DNA of 64,000 nucleotides, from contig NZ_LMPJ01000001.1 in assembly GCF_001424585.1 (NCBI RefSeq), positions 340,442-404,441 on the forward strand, given 5' to 3'. Under the pieces are notes generated by a model. The model ran no database searches and had not been told where the DNA came from. It was given only the letters and a program-made list of their open reading frames with translations. The position numbers and the translations under genes are program-made. How positions within the stretch are numbered: the first letter of the stretch is position 1; every line of letters begins with the position of its first letter. Below, piece after piece: positions 1 to 7,816 of this stretch. The DNA is from Chryseobacterium sp. Leaf180 (lineage in GTDB: Bacteria > Bacteroidota > Bacteroidia > Flavobacteriales > Weeksellaceae).

Positions 1-155
1 ACAATATGGATGTCATAAAACTTGCTGACCACATCATCGACGTCGGTCCGGAAGGCGGAAAACATGGTGGAGAAATCATCGCCAAAGGAACACCTGAGGA
101 AATTATTAAATCTAAAAAATCTCTGACAGGAAAGTATCTGAAAAAAGAGATGTAA
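1..155 (+). CDS. uvrA: Excinuclease ABC subunit A, C-terminal end (partial)
   Basis: The window opens inside this gene. The reading frame that starts at base 3 gives about 50 residues ending in a TAA at 153-155. They contain [17 protein letters not shown], a histidine/glycine turn, GTPEEI and a final TGKYLKKEM. This is the conserved end of UvrA, just after the second ATPase domain (D-loop/H-loop region), where the family has DVIK..D.IIDLGPEGG and GTPEE. UvrA is the DNA-damage sensor of nucleotide excision repair and works in the cytoplasm with UvrB. The body of the gene lies to the left of the window. A rho-independent terminator follows 11 bases later, so it ends a transcript. Confidence 0.93.
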   Translation, partial: NMDVIKLADHIIDVGPEGGKHGGEIIAKGTPEEIIKSKKSLTGKYLKKEM

Positions 156-165
156 ACGAAAGTAT

Positions 166-194
166 AGAATCTGTAAAAGCAGATTCTTTTTTTT
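166..194 (+). terminator. Intrinsic terminator after uvrA
   Basis: AGAATCTG at 166-173 pairs with CAGATTCT at 180-187, with a six-base loop, and is followed directly by a run of T to 194. It sits just after the uvrA stop. Confidence 0.85.
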
Positions 195-337
195 GCAAAA
201 ATTTTCGGGAAAAGATTTATAAAAGTTCTCCTTTTAGATAAATATATACTTTTAGAACTACTGTTAATGAAATTTAATATATTATAAATCAATAAGATAT
301 ATTTTAATGTTAACCAAATGTTAACTGAATATGAACT

Positions 338-363
338 TTGTATGAAGTAAATTCGTATATTTG
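338..363 (+). promoter_or_regulatory. Bacteroidota sigma-A promoter for the 409 gene
   Basis: TATATTTG at 356-363 matches the TAnnTTTG -7 element. A TTG at 338-340 could be the -33 element, but the spacer is only 15 bases, slightly short. Transcription would start near 369, giving a leader of about 40 bases. Confidence 0.55.
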
Positions 364-408
364 ATTTAGAAACATTTACACAGCGTAAATACTTAAAAAT
401 CAAATGTT

Positions 409-813
409 ATGAAACACAGAATACAAATCTTATCCGCTTCTTTATTTCTTTTTGCCGCAGCGGCCTTTTTCGGAAATGTAAATGCACAGACTTCACAGAG
501 CAATGTGATTCCCGAAGTTCAGTTAAATAAAAAGGATGCTTTCACAGAGATCAGAAATCTTTTAATTGATAATTTTGATTTTACCAATTCAGATTATACA
601 CCTGGAATTATTAATTCTGAAGTAAAATTCGATATATCAGAAAAAGGTAAAATCGTGAATGTGCGCTCAAAAGGCGACTGCAAGGTGGTGAGCAAAGAAA
701 TTGAAAACGTACTTTCTCATTTACAGTATAGATTAGACAAAGAAAAACTCAGCAGCAATTTGCTGGCTTCATCGTACGTGATGCCTGTAACTGTTGCGAT
801 TACCGACAGGTAA
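409..813 (+). CDS. Secreted protein with a TonB-C-like domain
   Basis: A 134-residue protein with a clear signal peptide (KHR, then a hydrophobic stretch of about 18 residues, cleavage near VNA-QTS at residue 26). The rest has the shape of the small TonB C-terminal domain: a stretch with VKFDISEKGKIVNV followed by a helix ENVLSHL. That beta-hairpin plus helix pattern (V.F.I...G.I..V) is typical of the many free-standing TonB_C-like periplasmic proteins of Chryseobacterium. It has no TM anchor or proline-rich spanner, so it is unlikely to be an energy transducer itself. It is a single gene with its own promoter at 338-363 and terminator at 838-863. The domain call is from pattern only; the exact role is unknown. 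Confidence 0.75.
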   Translation: MKHRIQILSASLFLFAAAAFFGNVNAQTSQSNVIPEVQLNKKDAFTEIRNLLIDNFDFTNSDYTPGIINSEVKFDISEKGKIVNVRSKGDCKVVSKEIENVLSHLQYRLDKEKLSSNLLASSYVMPVTVAITDR

Positions 814-837
814 ATGCTTTTAGCCATATTTATACAG

Positions 838-863
838 AAACTGCTTGCAAAAGCAGTTTTTTT
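838..863 (+). terminator. Intrinsic terminator
   Basis: AAACTGCTT at 838-846 pairs with AAGCAGTTT at 851-859 around a GCAA loop, and T residues run to 863. It closes the single-gene unit at 409-813. Confidence 0.88.
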
Positions 864-905
864 GTTGCCATTATTTAATTACTTTTGATCATTAATTTCG
901 AGCTT

Positions 906-1418
906 GTGAATGCTATTTTAGATGTTGTTTTGCGGTCGGTCTGCGTTTATCTATTTATGATTGTTGCGATACGGCTTTTCGGCAAAAATCAGCTTTCACA
1001 GCTCAATGCAGGCGATGTTGTTTTGTTGCTGCTGATTTCAAATGCAGTGCAGAATGCAATGGTTGGACAAAATACTTCTCTCGAGGGCGGAATTGTAGCA
1101 GCGCTCGTACTTTTCGTGGCCAATTTTACACTCAAAAGGTTTATGTTTCGATACAAGCGGTTTGGCAAATTTATGGAAGAAGATCCGGTGATTCTTGTGA
1201 AAGACGGTGTTGTTGATCATGCTGCACTGAACCGTGTGAAAATTAGTACCGATGAACTCGATGAATCAGTACGTGAGCACGGTTTGGAAACCTGCAAAGA
1301 TGTAAAATTAGCCATTTTGGAAGTAGATGGAAATATCAGCGTGGTTTCTCAGGATCATGACAGCGGACAGACCCAATATTCGAGAATTAAAAGAAAAAAT
1401 AAAAGAAAATATCATTAA
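906..1418 (+). CDS. DUF421 family membrane protein (YetF-like)
   Basis: This DUF421/YetF-type protein has N-terminal membrane helices followed by the soluble DUF421 core. The stretch RLFGKNQLSQLNAGDVVLLL is the family signature, and the C-terminal part holds EEDPVILVKDG and a DELDESVREHG segment like the YetF cytosolic domain. The function of the family is not settled; spore and envelope roles are reported for Bacillus relatives. The start is uncertain. An in-frame TTG lies at 885, but that TTG is the end of a TACTTTTG box (880-887) that looks like a promoter, so I prefer the GTG at 906, which begins MNAILDVV as in relatives. It is followed two bases later by a GNAT gene, so the two are probably co-transcribed. 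Confidence 0.85.
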   Translation: MNAILDVVLRSVCVYLFMIVAIRLFGKNQLSQLNAGDVVLLLLISNAVQNAMVGQNTSLEGGIVAALVLFVANFTLKRFMFRYKRFGKFMEEDPVILVKDGVVDHAALNRVKISTDELDESVREHGLETCKDVKLAILEVDGNISVVSQDHDSGQTQYSRIKRKNKRKYH

Positions 1419-1420
1419 AA

Positions 1421-1915
1421 ATGAATTACGAAATCCGGGAAATGCGGCCAGAAGACGAAACTCGTGTTCTGGAAATTTTTCAGCAGGGAATAGACAGCGG
1501 AATCGCGACTTTCGATACCATTCTACCGCCAAAAGAAGTCTGGGAAACATCTTTTATAAATGACTGCCGCTGGGTTTTGGAAGATGGAAACAATAATGTA
1601 ATTGGCTGGTGCGCATTAAAACCTGTCAGCAAAAGAGAATGTTTCAGCGGCGTTGCCGAAGTAAGCATCTATCTTGATAAACAGTTTTTAAATAAAGGCC
1701 TCGGAAATATGCTGATGAAAAAATTGATTGCTGACAGCGAAAATCATGGTTTCTGGACGTTGCAGTCCAATATTTTTCCGGAAAATGAATCATCTGTAAA
1801 ATTTCATTTAAAAAACGGATTTCGGCAGGTTGGTATAAGAGAAAAGGTTGGTAAACTGCACGGCGAATGGAAAGATTTGGTAATGCTCGAAAGACGAAGT
1901 CCTAATATTATTTAA
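1421..1915 (+). CDS. GNAT N-acetyltransferase, phosphinothricin acetyltransferase-like
   Basis: A 164-residue single GNAT domain. It opens with IREMRPEDETRVLEIFQQG and then GIATFDT, features of the Pat/MnaT/YwnH group of amino-acid N-acetyltransferases. The acetyl-CoA loop is seen as DKQFLNKGLGNMLMKKL (R/Q-x-x-G-x-G/A pattern with K before G-L-G). The C-terminal NGFRQVG and HGEWKDLVMLER segments also match this group, which acts on methionine derivatives or phosphinothricin-like substrates. It begins two bases after the DUF421 stop with no room for a promoter, so it is co-transcribed. Substrate cannot be told from sequence alone. Confidence 0.88.
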   Translation: MNYEIREMRPEDETRVLEIFQQGIDSGIATFDTILPPKEVWETSFINDCRWVLEDGNNNVIGWCALKPVSKRECFSGVAEVSIYLDKQFLNKGLGNMLMKKLIADSENHGFWTLQSNIFPENESSVKFHLKNGFRQVGIREKVGKLHGEWKDLVMLERRSPNII

Positions 1916-1997
1916 ATTTTTAGATTATAATTTTTTCCAGGAACTCAATGGCATTAGGATTGTTGCTCTTGAATTATTAAAATTTAAAAAAACTTGT

Positions 1998-2135
1998 ATG
2001 AAATTGATTAAAAAAGGCATTGCGCTTGTCTTAGTTTCCGCATTTTTGGCGTCGTGTGTACCGCCAAGACCACCAAAAAGACCTATGCCGCCGGGAGCTG
2101 CCGGAAGACCTGCGCCACCAAGGCCACCAAGATAA
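1998..2135 (+). CDS. Small proline-rich lipoprotein, 45 residues
   Basis: An ATG at 1998 opens a 45-codon frame ending in TAA at 2133-2135. The first 20 residues are a lipoprotein signal: lysines, a hydrophobic stretch, then FLASC with the lipobox cysteine at residue 20. The mature part is only about 26 residues, almost all proline, arginine and glycine (VPPRPPKRPMPPG and similar PP/RP repeats). A strong hairpin terminator follows at once. The compact signal, lipobox and terminator make it a real small gene. A different overlapping frame from 2056 is less convincing. Function is unknown; a short basic polyproline tail on a lipid anchor could bind anionic envelope polymers (inference). Confidence 0.72.
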   Translation: MKLIKKGIALVLVSAFLASCVPPRPPKRPMPPGAAGRPAPPRPPR

Positions 2136-2144
2136 TAAACAAAA

Positions 2145-2168
2145 AACTCAGATTTTTCTGAGTTTTTT
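2145..2168. terminator. Bidirectional intrinsic terminator
   Basis: AACTCAGA (2145-2152) pairs with TCTGAGTT (2157-2164) around TTTT. T follows on the right and A precedes on the left, so it serves both the small lipoprotein gene and the convergent DUF4286 gene whose stop is at 2169. Confidence 0.88.
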
Positions 2169-2486
2169 CTATTTGAAACTTGAGCTGATTTTGTTGAGTG
2201 GCGTTACAAAAAGCATAATTTCATTTCCAAACTGCTGCTCAATTTCCTGATCCAGCGACGCGAGTTTCCCACTCATGAAGTTTTCTCTGTCAGAAAGATC
2301 GGCAAAGAAAAGCAGAACATTGTAGTTTTTCCCTTCATTCAGATACTCGGTGTGTACTTCAGAAATCATAAAATTTTTAATATGTAGGCTGTCTTTAATA
2401 AGGCTTTCAAGAGAATGAAGCAGATTATTATTCCACTCGTGTATTTTGGCTTCTGTAAAGTGAAATGTTATGCTTAGTGCGCTCAT
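2169..2486 (-). CDS. DUF4286 family protein
   Basis: A 105-residue soluble protein with the layout of DUF4286, a ferredoxin-like fold family frequent in Bacteroidota. An N-terminal beta strand (ITFHFTEAKIHEW), a helix, a central strand pair with NYNVLLFFADL, and a second helix ending in LDQEIEQQFGNEIMLFVTPLNKI are visible. No catalytic motif is seen and the function is unknown. It is divergent from gyrA, about 150 bases away. Downstream it shares the bidirectional terminator at 2145-2168 with the small lipoprotein gene. Confidence 0.75.
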   Translation of the reverse strand: MSALSITFHFTEAKIHEWNNNLLHSLESLIKDSLHIKNFMISEVHTEYLNEGKNYNVLLFFADLSDRENFMSGKLASLDQEIEQQFGNEIMLFVTPLNKISSSFK

Positions 2487-2635
2487 TTTTATTATTATTT
2501 TATGAATTTTTAGGATTCTCTATTTGCACAAAATTCGGCAAAAATTTCGTAAATTAGCCCGTTATTAATTATTGAAAATAGAATGTTTTCGGCGATTTAT
2601 TTAAAAAGCTGAAAATCATTACAATAAAAATTTAT

Positions 2636-5227
2636 ATGCAAAAAGAAGGAGAAAGACTGATTCCCATCAACATCGTTGATGAAATGAAATCGTCTTACAT
2701 CGATTACTCGATGTCGGTAATTGTTTCCAGAGCTTTACCAGACGTGCGAGATGGCCTGAAACCCGTACACAGGCGCGTACTTTACGGTATGTACGGTCTG
2801 GGCGTTTTTTCTAACAGAAAGTATCTGAAATCGGCAAGAATCGTTGGAGATGTTTTGGGTAAATATCACCCTCACGGAGATTCTTCTGTGTACGATGCGA
2901 TGGTAAGAATGGCCCAAACCTGGAGTTTACGTTATCCACAGGTAGACGGGCAGGGGAATTTCGGTTCTATGGACGGTGATCCGCCTGCAGCCATGCGTTA
3001 TACCGAAGCCAGATTAAAGAAAATATCAGACGAAATTCTCGCTGATCTAGATAAGGAAACGGTTGATTTTCAGAATAACTTCGACGACAGTTTAACGGAG
3101 CCAACGGTGATGCCAACTAAAGTTCCGAATCTATTGGTAAACGGTACTTCTGGTATTGCCGTCGGTATGGCAACAAATATGGCTCCCCACAATCTTTCTG
3201 AAGCCATTGATGCCATCACTGCGTATATTGATAACCGCGAAATTACCATCGATGAATTGATGCAACACATCATTGCCCCCGATTTTCCTACAGGTGGAAT
3301 TATTTACGGATACGACGGTGTACGCGATGCTTTTCATACAGGCCGTGGCCGCGTGGTTTTGCGTGCAAAAGTTAATTTCGAAGAAGTACACAACAGAAAT
3401 GCGATCATCGTAACGGAGATTCCGTATCAGGTTAACAAGGCGGAGATGATTGCCAGAACTGCTGAACTAGTAAAGGACGAAAAAATTCCGGGAATCTACG
3501 AGATCCGCGATGAGTCTGACAGAAACGGAATGCGAATCGTTTACGAGCTGAAAAATGATGCAATTCCTAATGTTGTCCTTAATCTTTTATATAAATATAC
3601 TTCACTCCAGACTTCTTTCAGTGTCAATAATATTGCATTGGTACACGGAAGACCAGAGCAGCTGAATCTGAAAGATATTATACATCACTTTGTAGAGCAC
3701 AGACATGTAGTGATCGTGCGTCGTACAGAATACGAGCTGAAAAAAGCCCGTGAGAGAGCGCATATTTTAGAAGGTTTCATGAAAGTGATCGGCACTCAGG
3801 ATTCTCTCGACAAAGCGATTTCTATTATCCGTCACAGCGCCAATCCGCAGGCTGCAAAAGAAGGTTTGATTCAGGAATTTGAACTTTCAGATATTCAGGC
3901 TCAGGCGATCTTAGATCTCCGTTTGGCGAGACTTACCGGAATGGAGCTCGATAAAATCCGCGAGGAGTACGATGCCATTATGAAAGAAATTAATAATCTC
4001 GAAGATATTTTGGCCAATGAGCCGAGAAGATTCCTGATTATTAAAGAAGAATTAGCAGAGATAAAAGAAAAATACGGCGACGAAAGACGTACAGAAATTG
4101 ATTATTCTGGAGGTGAAATGTCTATTGAAGACATCATCCCGAACGAGGCGGTTGTACTTACGATTTCTCACGCAGGTTATGTGAAAAGAACGTTGCTCTC
4201 AGAATATAAAATTCAAAGCAGAGGTGGCGTTGGAAATAAAGCTGCGACTACGAGAGATTCAGACTTCCTGGAATATATTGTTTCTGCAACCAATCACCAG
4301 TATATGCTTTTCTTTACCGAGAAAGGAAAATGTTATTGGCTGCGGGTATTTGAAATTCCTGAAGGATCTAAAACGGCAAAGGGAAGAGCCGTACAGAATC
4401 TGATCAATATCGAGCCGGATGATAAGATTAAAGCGTATATCAGAACGAATAATTTAAAAGATGTTGATTACGTTAATCAGATGAGCGTCGTGATGGTGAC
4501 CAAAAACGGAACCATCAAAAAAACATCTCTTGAAGCTTATTCAAGACCTCGTGTAAATGGTGTAAATGCCATCGAAATTCGTGATAATGACCAGCTTTTA
4601 GGTGCTTATCTTACCAACGGAACTTCACAAATCATGATCGCTACCAAGAACGGAAAATGTATCCGTTTTCCGGAAGAAAAAGTAAGAGAAGTGGGCAGAG
4701 GTTCGATCGGTGTTCGTGGAATCAGCATGGAAGATGATGATGAAGCGATTGGAATGATCGTTGTAAATGATCTTGAGAATGATACGGTTTTGGTAGTTTC
4801 AGAAAAGGGATACGGAAAACGAACAGCTGTTCTTGATTACCGTGAAACAAACCGTGGCGGTAAAGGTGTTATTACTTTAAATATAACCGAAAAAACAGGA
4901 CATTTGATTGCGATTCAGAATGTCACAGATGAAGATGGTCTGATGATCATCAACAAATCCGGCGTGGCCATTCGTATGAATATGAATGAGATGCGCGTGA
5001 TGGGAAGAAATACGCAGGGTGTAAAAATGATCAATCTGAAGAAAAGTGATGAGATCGCAGCAATAGCTAAAGTGGAGATGGATAAAGATGTGGTTGATGA
5101 GGAAGAAATTTTAGGCGATACGGAGATAGCAGTAATTCCTCAGGAAAGTACAGATGAAAGCGAACAGAATGATAGTTCAGCCGAAAATTCATCAGATAAT
5201 GAAGAACAAGAAGAAAACGATAATTAA
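2636..5227 (+). CDS. gyrA: DNA gyrase subunit A
   Basis: An 863-residue type IIA topoisomerase subunit that introduces negative supercoils together with GyrB in the cytoplasm. The start [18 protein letters not shown] is the usual Bacteroidota one. The breakage domain holds the [18 protein letters not shown], where residues 83 and 87 are Ser and Asp exactly as in E. coli numbering, so no classical quinolone-resistance change is present. The catalytic tyrosine is Y122 in AMRYTEARL. Near residue 525 is a degenerate GyrA box, QSRGGVG, which together with beta-pinwheel repeats in the C-terminal domain favours GyrA over ParC. The last 40 residues are acidic (runs of D/E/N/S). A TPR protein gene begins 17 bases after the stop, so the two probably share a transcript. 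Confidence 0.97.
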   Translation: MQKEGERLIPINIVDEMKSSYIDYSMSVIVSRALPDVRDGLKPVHRRVLYGMYGLGVFSNRKYLKSARIVGDVLGKYHPHGDSSVYDAMVRMAQTWSLRYPQVDGQGNFGSMDGDPPAAMRYTEARLKKISDEILADLDKETVDFQNNFDDSLTEPTVMPTKVPNLLVNGTSGIAVGMATNMAPHNLSEAIDAITAYIDNREITIDELMQHIIAPDFPTGGIIYGYDGVRDAFHTGRGRVVLRAKVNFEEVHNRNAIIVTEIPYQVNKAEMIARTAELVKDEKIPGIYEIRDESDRNGMRIVYELKNDAIPNVVLNLLYKYTSLQTSFSVNNIALVHGRPEQLNLKDIIHHFVEHRHVVIVRRTEYELKKARERAHILEGFMKVIGTQDSLDKAISIIRHSANPQAAKEGLIQEFELSDIQAQAILDLRLARLTGMELDKIREEYDAIMKEINNLEDILANEPRRFLIIKEELAEIKEKYGDERRTEIDYSGGEMSIEDIIPNEAVVLTISHAGYVKRTLLSEYKIQSRGGVGNKAATTRDSDFLEYIVSATNHQYMLFFTEKGKCYWLRVFEIPEGSKTAKGRAVQNLINIEPDDKIKAYIRTNNLKDVDYVNQMSVVMVTKNGTIKKTSLEAYSRPRVNGVNAIEIRDNDQLLGAYLTNGTSQIMIATKNGKCIRFPEEKVREVGRGSIGVRGISMEDDDEAIGMIVVNDLENDTVLVVSEKGYGKRTAVLDYRETNRGGKGVITLNITEKTGHLIAIQNVTDEDGLMIINKSGVAIRMNMNEMRVMGRNTQGVKMINLKKSDEIAAIAKVEMDKDVVDEEEILGDTEIAVIPQESTDESEQNDSSAENSSDNEEQEENDN

Positions 5228-5244
5228 ATTTTAAAATTACATTT

Positions 5245-6276
5245 ATGAAAAAGCTTATTTTAGGTATATCATTGATGGCATCTACATTCATTTTCGCACA
5301 GAAAGATGATGTAAATGCAAAGCTTCAGGCAGCAAATAAGGATGCTATGGATGCTTACAACGCAAAAAATTACACTTCAGCGGCTCCAAAATTTATGGAG
5401 GTTTATAATTTATTAAAAACCAGCGGGCAGGATGATAAAATCTATCTTTATTACGCAGGTTTAAATTATGCTCTGTCGAATAACGTAGATGAAGCAGTAA
5501 AAATTTACAGCGAATTGATTAATTCTGGTTATACAGGAGTTCAAACCAATTACACTGCAAAAAATGTAAAAACAGGAGAAGTTACACCTTTGGATAAGGC
5601 TACATGGGATTTGATGAAAGGCAAGTCGAAAGATTACACCGATTTTAAATCTGAGCAGACACCAAGTATTGAGCCGGATTTGTATGAGACACTTGCGACT
5701 TTATATCTGAATGCAAAGAAAAACGACGAAGCCGTAGCCTTGATAGAAAAAGGTTTGGCAAAATATCCAAACAATGCTAAATTGAAAAGTTATTTGGGTA
5801 CTGCATATTATCAGGCGGGCAATAATGAAAAGTTCATGGCAAGTCTGAAGGAAGAGGTGACTAAAAACCCCAATAATGCTGAGAGCTGGTACAATCTTGG
5901 TGTGATGCAGTCAAAAGATCCTGCGATGGCAGATCAGGCAATAACATCTTTCCAGAAAGCAATCCAGCTAAATCCTAAGAATTCTAATGCATATCAGAAT
6001 ATTGTTTATACCGTTCTAGGCGACGAAGAAAAAACGGTGAAAGATATCAATGCGTTGAGAAAAACTGATCCTGATAAAGCGACAACAATGATTGAAGCGA
6101 GAAAAGAACGTTTCAACAAAGCTTTGCCTTATGCTGAAAAGTGGTATCAGGAAATGCCGACTGATATTAATGCGGTAACGACTTTAAAGGAAATTTACAG
6201 CATCACAAAAAATCAGGCGAAAATGAAAGAAATGCAGGGAAAGGAAACTGAACTTGCAGCAAAACAGCCAAAATAA
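5245..6276 (+). CDS. Secreted tetratricopeptide repeat protein
   Basis: 343 residues with a signal peptide (KK, hydrophobic core, cleavage around FAQ-KDD at residue 19). The body is built of TPR units. A first pair is near residues 35-90 (AYNAKNYTSAAPKFMEVYNL and YAGLNYALSNNVDEAVKIY), and clearer repeats follow near 145-240 with the YLGTAYYQAGN, WYNLGVMQ and AITSFQKAIQLNPKN patterns. TPR proteins are scaffolds for protein partners, and here it should work in the periplasm or at the outer membrane. It lies 17 bases after gyrA and ends with a strong terminator, so it is the last gene of a gyrA transcript. Its partner is unknown. Confidence 0.88.
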   Translation: MKKLILGISLMASTFIFAQKDDVNAKLQAANKDAMDAYNAKNYTSAAPKFMEVYNLLKTSGQDDKIYLYYAGLNYALSNNVDEAVKIYSELINSGYTGVQTNYTAKNVKTGEVTPLDKATWDLMKGKSKDYTDFKSEQTPSIEPDLYETLATLYLNAKKNDEAVALIEKGLAKYPNNAKLKSYLGTAYYQAGNNEKFMASLKEEVTKNPNNAESWYNLGVMQSKDPAMADQAITSFQKAIQLNPKNSNAYQNIVYTVLGDEEKTVKDINALRKTDPDKATTMIEARKERFNKALPYAEKWYQEMPTDINAVTTLKEIYSITKNQAKMKEMQGKETELAAKQPK

Positions 6277-6295
6277 TTCAGGTTAAATTCAGACC

Positions 6296-6324
6296 AACCG
6301 GAGCAGAAATGTTCCGGTTTTTTT
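6296..6324 (+). terminator. Intrinsic terminator after the gyrA-TPR unit
   Basis: AACCGGA (6296-6302) pairs with TCCGGTT (6313-6319), followed by T to 6324. Confidence 0.88.
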
Positions 6325-6404
6325 ACGGTTAAAAATTAAATTTAAGACAAAACATTTTAGGAAAATTAGCTTCCATTCGCTCTTAAATTTTTAAGGCAAA
6401 TCCG

Positions 6405-6412
6405 TATATTTG
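6405..6412 (+). promoter_or_regulatory. Promoter -7 box for menB
   Basis: TATATTTG, a perfect TAnnTTTG. The last three bases form the TTG that could be misread as a start codon for menB. Transcription would begin near 6418, leaving a leader of about 13 bases before the ATG at 6431. No clear -33 TTG is seen. Confidence 0.6.
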
Positions 6413-6430
6413 AGAAAAATTACTCATAAA

Positions 6431-7267
6431 ATGATCGACTGGAAAACGGCAAAAGAATACGAAGATATCACCTACAAAAAGTGCAACGGCGTTGCAAGAA
6501 TCGCCTTCAACAGACCAGAAGTGCGCAACGCATTCAGACCGAAAACAACGTCTGAGCTCTACGATGCCTTTTACGATGCATATGAAGATTCATCAATTGG
6601 CGTTGTTTTGCTTTCCGGTGAAGGTCCGAGTGAGAAAGATGGTGGCTGGGCATTTTGCAGCGGCGGCGATCAGAAAGTTCGTGGCCATCAGGGTTACGTA
6701 GGCGATGACGGCAGACACCGTTTGAATATTCTAGAAGTGCAGCGTCTCATCCGGTTCATGCCGAAAGCCGTTATTGCCGTAGTTCCGGGTTGGGCCGTGG
6801 GCGGCGGTCACTCGCTTCATGTGGTTTGTGATCTGACGCTGGCCAGCAAAGAACACGCAATTTTTAAACAGACTGATGCTGATGTAACAAGTTTCGACGG
6901 CGGTTACGGTTCGGCTTATTTAGCTAAAATGGTCGGACAGAAAAAAGCAAGGGAAATTTTCTTTTTGGGCCGAAATTATTCTGCGCAGGAAGCGCTCGAA
7001 ATGGGAATGGTAAATGCCGTAATTCCTCACGCTGAGCTCGAAGATACAGCCTACGAATGGGCACAGGAAATTCTGGCAAAATCTCCAACGTCGATCAGAA
7101 TGCTGAAATTTGCGATGAATCTTACCGATGACGGAATGGTTGGACAGCAGATTTTTGCAGGCGAAGCAACACGACTCGCCTACATGACTGAAGAAGCAAA
7201 AGAAGGCAGAAATGCTTTTCTTGAAAAAAGGAAGCCCGATTTCGGTAAAGATCAATGGATTTCTTAA
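6431..7267 (+). CDS. menB: 1,4-dihydroxy-2-naphthoyl-CoA synthase
   Basis: A 278-residue crotonase-fold enzyme that closes the second ring of menaquinone from o-succinylbenzoyl-CoA. Visible family features are NRPEVRNAFRPKT near residue 27, CSGGDQKVRG at 76-85 (oxyanion hole and CoA site), PGWAVGGGHSLH at 119-130, and TDADVTSFDGGYGSAY at 148-163. The Asp at 149 corresponds to Asp185 of the Mycobacterium enzyme rather than the Gly156 of E. coli, which places this MenB in the bicarbonate-independent group. S154 and D156 match the other catalytic pair. The ATG at 6431 is chosen because the upstream TTG (6410) is inside the promoter box. The next gene starts on the base after the stop, and menA follows two genes later. 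Confidence 0.96.
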   Translation: MIDWKTAKEYEDITYKKCNGVARIAFNRPEVRNAFRPKTTSELYDAFYDAYEDSSIGVVLLSGEGPSEKDGGWAFCSGGDQKVRGHQGYVGDDGRHRLNILEVQRLIRFMPKAVIAVVPGWAVGGGHSLHVVCDLTLASKEHAIFKQTDADVTSFDGGYGSAYLAKMVGQKKAREIFFLGRNYSAQEALEMGMVNAVIPHAELEDTAYEWAQEILAKSPTSIRMLKFAMNLTDDGMVGQQIFAGEATRLAYMTEEAKEGRNAFLEKRKPDFGKDQWIS

Positions 7268-7816
7268 ATGATAGAAAAAAACTTTCACAACAGCCAGATT
7301 TTCGATTTTGAAACTCCCGATTTCGAATCAGTAGAGCTGCAGCCGGTTTCCAAAGACTATTTGAAAATTCTGCTTTTTAATCTTTCCATATTGTTTGTGA
7401 TTTTTCTTGGTGCCGTTTTGTCTGGAATTTTCCTGACAAGAGATGTTTTGCCCGATGAATTGAAATGGTCAGTCATTGCAACACTATCGGTAATCTTTGT
7501 ATTTTCTTTAATAAACATAATTCTCGGTTTTAAATTCCGGAAATATGCCGTGCGCGGACACGATTTGATGTACCAGCAAGGTTTGATCAAGCGAAGCATC
7601 ATCATCATTCCTTTCAACCGGATTCAGCACATCAAAGTAGAGCAGGGCTGGCTTTCGAAAATTCTAAAATTAAAATCGGTTTCAGTTTTTACAGCCGGAA
7701 GCCACGGCGGCGATATTACCATTAAAGGCTTGCCGGAAATCGAAGCAGAGCTCATCAATCAATTTATCGGACAAAAAGTTTCCCAAACTAAAAACGCAGC
7801 TGTTGAACAAGAATAA
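7268..7816 (+). CDS. Membrane PH-domain protein (YdbS-like)
   Basis: 182 residues. Two hydrophobic segments near residues 32-56 and 66-85 form a membrane hairpin. They are followed by a bacterial PH (bPH2, formerly DUF304) domain at about 90-165 with the signature LMYQQGLIKRSIIIIPFNRIQHIKVEQG. The YdbS/YdbT pair in Bacillus has the same arrangement. The gene starts on the base next to the menB stop and its end overlaps the next gene by 14 bases, so it is translationally tied to both. The family has no proven biochemical role; membrane or lipid association is inferred from the fold and the TM hairpin. Confidence 0.87.
   Translation: MIEKNFHNSQIFDFETPDFESVELQPVSKDYLKILLFNLSILFVIFLGAVLSGIFLTRDVLPDELKWSVIATLSVIFVFSLINIILGFKFRKYAVRGHDLMYQQGLIKRSIIIIPFNRIQHIKVEQGWLSKILKLKSVSVFTAGSHGGDITIKGLPEIEAELINQFIGQKVSQTKNAAVEQE

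Noticed and set aside
2056-2250. A 64-residue plus-strand frame overlapping the small lipoprotein gene
   Set aside because: It overlaps the lipoprotein frame and runs through the bidirectional terminator into the DUF4286 gene. It has no signal or motif.
2636-5227. ParC instead of GyrA
   Set aside because: The degenerate GyrA box QSRGGVG and the E. coli-like numbering of S83, D87 and Y122 favour GyrA, and the C-terminal pinwheel is full length.
6410-6430. TTG start of menB adding seven residues
   Set aside because: The TTG is the end of the TATATTTG promoter box. The ATG at 6431 gives the usual MenB N-terminus.
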